Shown: positions 57,278 to 64,000 of the stretch, in pieces
Layout of the letters: each line of letters begins with the position of its first letter
Numbering within the stretch: the stretch's first letter is position 1
Assembly: GCA_905250115.1 (NCBI GenBank)
Contig: CAJNOI010000001.1
Coordinates: 573,115 to 637,114, forward strand
Reading direction: 5' to 3'
Origin: Adineta steineri
Taxonomy: Eukaryota > Rotifera > Eurotatoria > Adinetida > Adinetidae
DNA length: 64,000 nt
Notes under the pieces: model-generated
What the model was told of the DNA's origin: nothing
Seen by the model: the letters and a program-made list of their open reading frames with translations, nothing else
Database searches by the model: none
Program-made: the position numbers and the translations under genes

Positions 57278-60104
57278 TTATAATTTCTTTTTCATGTTTT
57301 CAAGGTTTTTTCTCCGTTTTTGAAGAGATGGATGATTTGATGGTAATGATTGTTGCCCATTTTCTGCAGCACGTTCATAAAATGAGTGAGCTTTTGAGTA
57401 GTTGCCCATATTCTCATACACCACACCGATGTTGTTATAGGAAGCACTCAGATCAGGATGATTCGAAGGAAGTGATTGTTGTAGAATTGCAAGGCCTTTT
57501 TCATAATGAGAAAGTGCTTTTGGATAATCTTCCAAGCTGTCATACACCATACCGATGTTATTATAGGACATACCTACATCAGAATGATTGGATGGAAGTG
57601 ATTGTTGTCGAATTGTAAGGGCTTTTTCATGAGACGAAAGTGCTTTTGAATAATCACCCATACTATAATACACCAAACCGATGTTGTTATAAGACATACC
57701 CACATCAGGATGATTGGAAAGAAGTGATTGTTGTCGAATTGTAAGGGCTTTTTTCATAATAAGAAAGTGCTTTTGAATAATCACCTATCCTATAATACAC
57801 ACTACCAATGTTGATATAGGAAGTACCTAAATCTGGATGATTGGTCGGAAGTGATTGTTGTCGAATTTTGAGGGATTTTTCATAATAAGGAAGTGCTTTT
57901 GGATAATCACCCATGCTATAATACACCAAACCGATGCCTATGTAGGAAGCACCAAAATCAGGATGATTAGAAGGAAGTGATTGTTGTTGAATTGCGAGGG
58001 CTTTTTCATAATAAGAAAGAGCTTTTGGATAACTATTTATGATGTGCAACATCAAACCGATGTTGTTATAGGACATAGCCAAATCAGGATGATTGTAAGG
58101 AAGTGACTGTTGTCGAATTGTAAGGGATTTTTCATAATAAGAAAGTGATTTTGTATAATCACCGATTTTGGAATACACCAAACCGAAGTTGCTATAGGAA
58201 TCGCCGAAGTCAGGATGACTGAATGGAAGTGATTGTTGTAGAATTGCAACATCCTTCTCGTAATAAGAAAGTGCTTTGGGATAATCACCCATGTTATAAT
58301 ACACGAACCCAATGTTACTATAGGAAGCACCCAAATCAGGATGATTGGAAGGAAGTGATTCTTGTCGAATTGCAAAGGCTTTCTCATAATAAGAAAGTGC
58401 TTTTGGATAGTCACCCATGCTGTCGTATACAATACCGATGTTGTTATAGGAACTACCCAAATCAGGATGATTGAGTGGTAGTGATTGCTGTCGAATTGCC
58501 AGGGCTTTTTCATAAATAGAAAGTGCTTTTGAATAATCGGCCATACTGTAGTACGCGTTAGCGATACCCATGTACGAGTTAGCGAAATCAGCATGATTGG
58601 AAGGAAGTGTTTTTTGATCGATAGTAAGTGATTTTTTATAATGTGTAAGTGCTTCTTGATATTCTCCCTGATTATGTTTGATCATTCCTAGTTGATGATA
58701 AATATTTGCTTTGTCGCTCTCATTCGTTGTTTGATGAAGTAAAACTTCATAAACTTCTTGAGCCTTGTTAGGCTGACCCATTTGAATTAGCAATTGACCT
58801 AATCTGTGCCATCCTTGCGAATCTGGAAAGGTCTCCTGTCTGATACGATCAGTAAGAGTACGAAGGTCTTGGTCGTTGTCACTGGTCAATGCTAAATTCA
58901 CTTGATAGAGATTATTATTTTCATCTATCGGTTTAATATCTCCAATGCGAAAAATGGTATGCATAGAGAAGAGAACTTCATCTTCTGTATGAAAGTAACT
59001 AACATCACTAACAGACGCAAATGGAGTTGTTGAATGAGTAGGATTGATGGACATAACAAATAAAATTCCAACAACATCAGGATTTGTAGCAGCTTGTGGT
59101 GCGAAACATAGAGAAACATCAGGATTTATACTAGTCGATAAAAAGTTATTAAATGAAAGAAGTCCACCTTTAGTTTTTGTCATTTCGATGAAATCTTCTT
59201 TTGAAAGACATTGTCCACGATAAACTGTAAATGTTCTATCAGATTGTTGACCATCAAATTGTCTCGAATGGAGTCGTTGAATATCACGATGTAGATCATT
59301 AATAAAGAAACCCATTCGAACAATGAAATCAACATCCATTAATCTTAATGCTTGATTGAGCATCGAATATAAAAACTGTTCAGAAGTGTACCACCAAATA
59401 GGTATATGATTATGATAGTCACTTTCCAATTTTTTTATAGTATGTAAATTATACTCATTTTCGGCAGATGCTTCACGACAGTAAGTAATGAATTCTTTAA
59501 TATGTTCAGCTTCAAAGTCGATAGTTAATAGGATTTCTTTTAAGATCTGAGTGTACATAAATGATGGATCTAATTGATCCAGCTTTTTGTTTAATGCCAC
59601 AAAGCTGATGGAGATGGCATTTTGCTCACATTGGTGAATAGCTTGTTTAAGAGCTTCACAAATTGATGTTATATCTGTAAAGACTCCTTTTATTTTAGGC
59701 CATTCTGTGGCCCATTGTTTATCACATTCTTGATTGTTACAAAAAATAAAAATGCTGTGTACTTGGGACATATTATGTATGTGAGACACAATATGTTTCC
59801 CAAGTGACTCGGAGATAATCATACATATTTTGTTGTCGGTAATGGTTTGAATAAATTCAACGCATTGTTCAGTATCTGTAAATGTGTTTACGTTGTTAAC
59901 TATACGTTTTAATTGCTTGATTGTATTATAACAATCAGCATTATCATCATTAATATTATTGTCTAACCAAATAAGAAGGACATTTTGCGTTCTTTGCATG
60001 TTCATACGTCGATTTACAGTTGTACTCGCGGAGAGATCAGATTCTGGCTCAACATGTTTTGCATTACTGAATGCGGTAGCAGCTGTTGGGTTCTTATTTG
60101 TCAT
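57278..60104 (-). CDS. ADP-ribosyltransferase plus tetratricopeptide-repeat protein, one frameshift
   Basis: Intronless. Residues about 35-200 form a rotifer-type N-terminal alpha/beta domain (QNVLLIWLDNNINDDN ... ICMIIS). Residues about 215-400 form an ADP-ribosyltransferase of the R-S-E class: TVYRGQ (Arg 296), FNNFLSTS (Ser 323-325) and TEDEVLF (Glu 374 and 376). About twelve TPR units follow, ten of them near-identical 42-residue kinesin-light-chain type (YNNIGLVYYSMGDYPKALSY). The frame breaks at 57749-57754. There six T replace the five seen in sister repeats, and the rest (three more repeats and a stop at 57278) reads in the next frame. The protein would transfer ADP-ribose from NAD to Arg-type targets, with the TPRs as a protein-binding platform. 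Targets and localisation are unknown. No signal peptide. Confidence 0.85.
57340..58720 (-). repeat. Tandem 126-bp repeats encoding TPR units
   Basis: About ten tandem units of 126 bp (42 codons) with high DNA-level identity, including silent positions. Every unit contains the SLPSNHPD-type linker and the A/B helix motif. This suggests recent expansion or gene conversion between units. Confidence 0.8.
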
Positions 60105-62273
60105 TACTTTTAATACGAATGTTTTGTATTTGACTTGCTTGGCTAAAACTGTGAATGAAAAAATTATGAAAGTGGTTCATTTTATAAGGTCTCTACTTCT
60201 TATCTCGATTTTTTTTCTATGTTTTTGAATTGGACAACAACGCAATTTGCATTAATGATTGTATGTGTTGTTATGAAAAACAAACGAAGATCAACATAGA
60301 CATTCTTTAGTAATAATCAGAGAATGAAAAAGAAATAGTTAAGTATTTTTATGCTTGTCAGTCACTAAACTAAACAGCGAAAGAAAATTTTACTACGTAT
60401 CTAGATGAAGCAAAAAAGAATGTCTAAGAAATTTTTTTCTTTATGCTCTCATGTCTGATGTTATTAAAGACTCGAAAGCTGGAAATAATTGTATAATCGT
60501 AGACATTATAATTTGTAAAAATTGACAAAATATTGCTGTTCAAACACAAAACACTTATATTTCTTTCTTTCTATGGCCAAATACATGAAATACAGAGGAA
60601 ATTATTTAAATTAGTAGTTATTTGTCGTTCTTATAAATTTTTTTTTACTACTCAATATCAACATACGAAATATTATGTAGTGTTGTATAAAAACGTTAGA
60701 TAGATGTTATTGCAAAAAAGTAAATTAAAAATAAACAAATGAAAGGGTAACACTATAATCATTACTCTGCCAACTAGGCAAATAAAATTGCTAAAAGAGA
60801 ACTGTATTGTACATGATTTTGTACAATATTCATCATAAGTGTGACTGAAAATGAAGTGAAACATAAGTATACAGTGAAAGAAACGCACAGTAGATAAATG
60901 CTATCAGAAGATCAAGTTTTATCTACTCTTTTGCTGACGGTGTGGATGTAGATGTGAATTCATCTTCTATTTATCTACACCCATACCCGTCATCTATCGC
61001 AAAATATCAGACAAGTGTACAACGCGAAGAATGAAATCGAAGATTTTTTTGAGACGCTGCATGAGAATGACACTCAGAATTATATAAACAGTTTGATCGG
61101 CATTTTATGATTCATTCTTGCAAGAAAATGTTCTGGTTGTGGTTGAATTCAGACCTGAATCCAATACAGCTATTTTTCAGTCGATTGATGCTCTTGATTT
61201 CATGAACAAAAAACTGAGTCGTTGAACGTATTAGATAATCAATTAATTCTTTCGAGGTGAAGTTTTTGATTACAAATCCATGGAGATCTAGGTCAAAAAT
61301 GCATAGCTAAATCCTGAGAGTGTAGGTATGAGGTACGCTAGATGAGGATAAAAGTGCAGTGATTGCAAAATTAATATATAATTTACATCTGCATTCATCC
61401 AGTAAAATCTATAGATCCATTCACGCTCACTGTCAGCGTGTGAAACCATTCAAATACAAATTAGAATCCATTCAGACATAGAATCTGTGGTCAAATTATT
61501 GGTTCAATAAATAAAGAAGAAAAATGACAGATCTCAAACGAACACTTAACAGAAATATAAAGAAAGACAGATCGATAGTGAAATGATAATAGAAATGTAT
61601 TCACATTCAAAATAAAGGAATACAAACCGATTAATCTTACAGAGTTATTGACATGTTATTGCATATTGCAGTACATTAATTCTGAATTTTAAATCTAACG
61701 CAGTTGTGTTAACAAGCGTTTTAAAATCATATATAAATATCTCGTAATTCTAATTTTGACTCAAGTTGAAACTATGATGTTTCAATTTTTACATATGTTC
61801 TGTATTGATTTTATCGATAATGAAAGAAAAATCTTTGTACACCCTATGAATTGCATTAATAAATATCTACTCTTTTTTTCTCATTTATTAGAAACTATTT
61901 GAATAACTGATAGTTGTAACAAATTTTCATAGATATTTTGACTTCCAAACTTAGAAGAAGGTTTCATGATTATATTATAGCTTGAGATATTCACAAATAA
62001 GCAATAGAATAAAAGATAAAGTATACTGAAGTAGTAAGTAACAGATGAAGAACATAAAAATAAAATTATACAAGAGAACTTCACAAGATGTATGTCGTCT
62101 TATCAAGATGTTGTTTCTCTTTAATGTTTTGTGAAAATAAAAACAAAAAGAAGTTTTTAATTACAATGATTTGAGGGGAGATAAAGCTACGTGTCATACT
62201 TTTCTCAGAAATAAAAGTTTTACTGATTGATTTGTGCTATGTTAGAGACTTATAAGTATCAAAGTTGTTAGAA
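60105..62273. other. Intergenic region
   Basis: 2.17 kb with stops in all frames and short open frames only. A weak transposase-like phrase (SDLNPIQ) occurs near 61158 but without other motifs. A small hairpin CACGCT...AGCGTG lies near 61425. No gene supported. Confidence 0.45.
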
Positions 62274-63365
62274 TTATTGGAGACTGGAGTTGCTTTTCGT
62301 GAGAATTTCATGCGTGCAACATTCACATATGTTTAAAAGAATATCTATAGTATTAAGGTGATCATCTATAGCAATTATATCTTGATAAGTATCACCATTA
62401 AAATCATGAACAGCGATCCAAATATTTTCATCAACAGTCTCAGGCCGAAATATTGTTTGCGTATCGAAATGACTATCTCCATATCCGAGTAGCACATCTA
62501 TGCCATATGGATCAGTCGTTCCAACAGCGATGTCCAAATGGCCATCACAATTAAAGTCACCTACAGCAATTGAAGGTGTGCTCCAAACAGATTTTATAAA
62601 AAACTTCTGGCTGATGTTAAAAATTCCATTATTATATCCAGACAGTACACAAATAACGTTGTTCCTACCATTGGAGATAACAACATCTGGATGAGTGTCA
62701 CCATCAAAATCACCGACTGCTATGTTATTCGGATTAGAACCATAGAAAGTGAAAGATTGTTTCTGTACTTCAAAAGTTCCGTTACCGCATCCAACAAATA
62801 CACCAACATTCACAGCATTATTATTGTTCACAGCAATATCTAAGTGACCATCATTGTTAAAGTCACCGATATTTAATGATCGAGGCTGACTATTATGTCC
62901 AGTAGAAAAAATAAATGGCGATGAAAAATTGTCGTTACTTTTTCTTAGAAATACACAAATATTATTTTTGACCAGACTAACGATAGCGATATCTGAGTAA
63001 TTGTCATGATTGAAGTCAGTTACAGTGATGTCAACTGGCTCGCATTCCTTTCCCAGTTCAAATCTAATAAGTGCTCCAAAAGCTCCGTTGTCATCTCCAA
63101 AGAGTATACCAAGATGGGTGTCATTGACTAAAACGAGATCCGAGCGATTATCGTTATTGAAGTCACCAACATCAATATAAGACAAGAACTTAAAACTTTT
63201 CATTGGAATAATATTCTCTGCTCCAAAACTTCCATTACCATTTCCAAAAAGTAGATTCAGAGTCGTATAAAGTTTAGAATAAAATACAAGGTCAAGCCGA
63301 TTATCATCATTAAAATCAGCAAATACAAATCCGCGTGGTGTATAATGAAAATCAGATATGTTCAT
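62274..63365 (-). CDS. FG-GAP/VCBS beta-propeller repeat protein, possibly 5' incomplete
   Basis: A 363-aa frame made of seven repeats of about 45-50 residues. Each has the calcium-loop motif D-F-N-x-D-x-x-x-D: ADFNDDNRLDLV, GDFNNDNRSDLV, TDFNHDNYSDIA, GDFNNDGHLDIA, GDFDGDTHPDVV, GDFNCDGHLDIA and HDFNGDTYQDII. They alternate with FG-GAP-like strands (LFGNGNGSFG). Seven such blades form an integrin-alpha-type propeller, usually extracellular. The frame remains open upstream of the ATG to an acceptor at about 63404, so a 5' exon with a signal peptide may exist. A good GTAAGT donor lies at about 63505, but its phase does not fit the nearest ATG. Similar bdelloid genes are suspected bacterial acquisitions. 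Ligand unknown. Confidence 0.8.
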   Translation of the reverse strand: MNISDFHYTPRGFVFADFNDDNRLDLVFYSKLYTTLNLLFGNGNGSFGAENIIPMKSFKFLSYIDVGDFNNDNRSDLVLVNDTHLGILFGDDNGAFGALIRFELGKECEPVDITVTDFNHDNYSDIAIVSLVKNNICVFLRKSNDNFSSPFIFSTGHNSQPRSLNIGDFNNDGHLDIAVNNNNAVNVGVFVGCGNGTFEVQKQSFTFYGSNPNNIAVGDFDGDTHPDVVISNGRNNVICVLSGYNNGIFNISQKFFIKSVWSTPSIAVGDFNCDGHLDIAVGTTDPYGIDVLLGYGDSHFDTQTIFRPETVDENIWIAVHDFNGDTYQDIIAIDDHLNTIDILLNICECCTHEILTKSNSSLQ

Positions 63366-63404
63366 CGATATTGTTCGAAATGCTAACTTGCAAAGTGGTG
63401 CTAA

Positions 63405-64000
63405 TAAAAAGAAAATAAAGAATTACTCTTCGGTATTCTCGAACTGAAAGTATATGAGAAGAGATTTATGCAAGCTAAAACTACATCAGGCGTTACGTAC
63501 TTACGAAGGTATATGTTTAAGTGTGATCATCCCTTGAGATAGAGCTTCACAGCATTCTATTATTTAGTGACACGTGTAGTATCTCAGATATCAATGTTTT
63601 TGTTAATTTTGTTAAAGCTTAAAACATGGCACTATTGAACATCTTTGCTATAACGTGGTATCTTGGTCAATGACGCCTCACTTCAACAGATCATTTTTTT
63701 AAAATTCGCACAAAATGAATCAAACTTCTGATTTATATAGTATGTTTGCTGAAGAAATGATGTTTTCTACAAATTTTAGAAAAACAGCCCCATAAAATGA
63801 GTCGCCAATGATCAAGATGTGACGCATAGCTAAAATGTCGATATTCGAGATGCTCTATCTCAACACATAAACGTATTTAAATATATCCCTTCGTTAGTCT
63901 TAACAGAGTTTTTAAAATAATTCTAAATATTGAAATAAGTACGAGACGGTATTGTTATATTACTAAGCAACGAATAAATCTAACTCGAAGAATTTATCTT
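63405..64000. other. Window edge, no resolved gene
   Basis: A candidate 5' exon of the FG-GAP gene may lie around 63506-63531 (-). The remainder has stops in all frames and no recognised signal. Confidence 0.35.

Noticed and set aside
58052..58594. Alternate-frame 180-codon ORF over the TPR array, and plus-strand ORFs opposite it
   Set aside because: Periodic shadows of the 126-bp coding repeats. The ART-TPR frame explains the region.
60673..60888. Hydrophobic minus-strand ORFs in the 60-62 kb spacer
   Set aside because: Short and AT-driven hydrophobic codons, without start context, splice partners or family resemblance.
61140..61215. Phrase resembling the SPDLNPIE motif of Tc1/mariner transposases
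   Set aside because: Only a seven-residue resemblance. No catalytic DDE frame, no terminal inverted repeats and no flanking target duplication seen.
1..64000. CRISPR arrays, bacterial operons, tRNA, rRNA, spliced-leader RNA genes or telomeric repeats
   Set aside because: Looked for but none supported. No regular spaced repeats, no tRNA-like cloverleaf with a T-loop, and no tandem telomere motif.

Overview
The window is nuclear DNA of a small invertebrate animal. It is AT-rich and gene-dense, with mostly 45-80 bp GT-AG introns, homopolymer and microsatellite tracts between genes, and one 100-base N gap (55194-55293). The content fits a rotifer, most likely a bdelloid. Animal-only families are present (innexin, Kv-beta, tektin, PDGF/VEGF-type factors, class A GPCRs, CHMP5, NMNAT, a neuropathy-target-esterase homologue). 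There is also an ADP-ribosyltransferase plus kinesin-light-chain-TPR protein and an FG-GAP/VCBS repeat protein, two gene types typical of bdelloid accessory regions. At least eight genes have a polypyrimidine-AG splice acceptor at or just before the start codon, as expected if mRNAs receive a trans-spliced leader, which is known in rotifers. The species assignment is inference. Layout: 0.4-0.7 kb, RanBP2 zinc-finger protein (+). 1.4-4.4 kb, minus-strand run of dynactin p25 (DCTN5), PEX11 and a B-box-like coiled-coil protein. 5.0-6.7 kb, divergent pair of mannose-6-phosphate-receptor-like (MRH) proteins, one membrane-anchored and one without an anchor. 7.2-10.6 kb, minus-strand run of a POLR1G/RPA34-like protein, ELOF1 and DNAJC21. 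11.5-14.4 kb, Kv channel beta subunit with two alternative first exons (-). 16.0-26.9 kb (+), RPL18A, a USP2-like deubiquitinase and a large PNPLA6/7 (NTE) gene carrying a duplicated exon set around the catalytic Asp. 27.6-31.4 kb (-), two tandem PDGF/VEGF-like secreted proteins and a type II Cys-rich membrane protein. 31.7-32.7 kb, a single-exon GPCR (-). 34.3-37.8 kb, CHMP5 (+), then a cystine-knot-like secreted peptide (-) interleaved exon by exon with NMNAT (+). 38.1-39.3 kb, RING-H2 protein (-). 41.1-42.5 kb, GPCR (+). 44.6-46.2 kb, intronless cytochrome P450 (+). 48.2-49.0 kb, unknown basic protein (+). 49.1-54.9 kb, a broken tektin gene (-) whose 4.2 kb intron contains a complete innexin gene (+). 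57.3-60.1 kb, ART-TPR gene (-) with one homopolymer frameshift. 62.3-63.4 kb, FG-GAP repeat protein (-). The first two thirds is conserved, intron-rich housekeeping and signalling sequence. From about 42 kb onward genes are sparser, spacers are long, and the content turns to intronless, repetitive or decayed genes, which looks like an accessory region. No operon-like functional pathway links the genes. The tightest spacings are PEX11 to DCTN5 (138 bp) and DNAJC21 to ELOF1 (118 bp), same strand in both cases.
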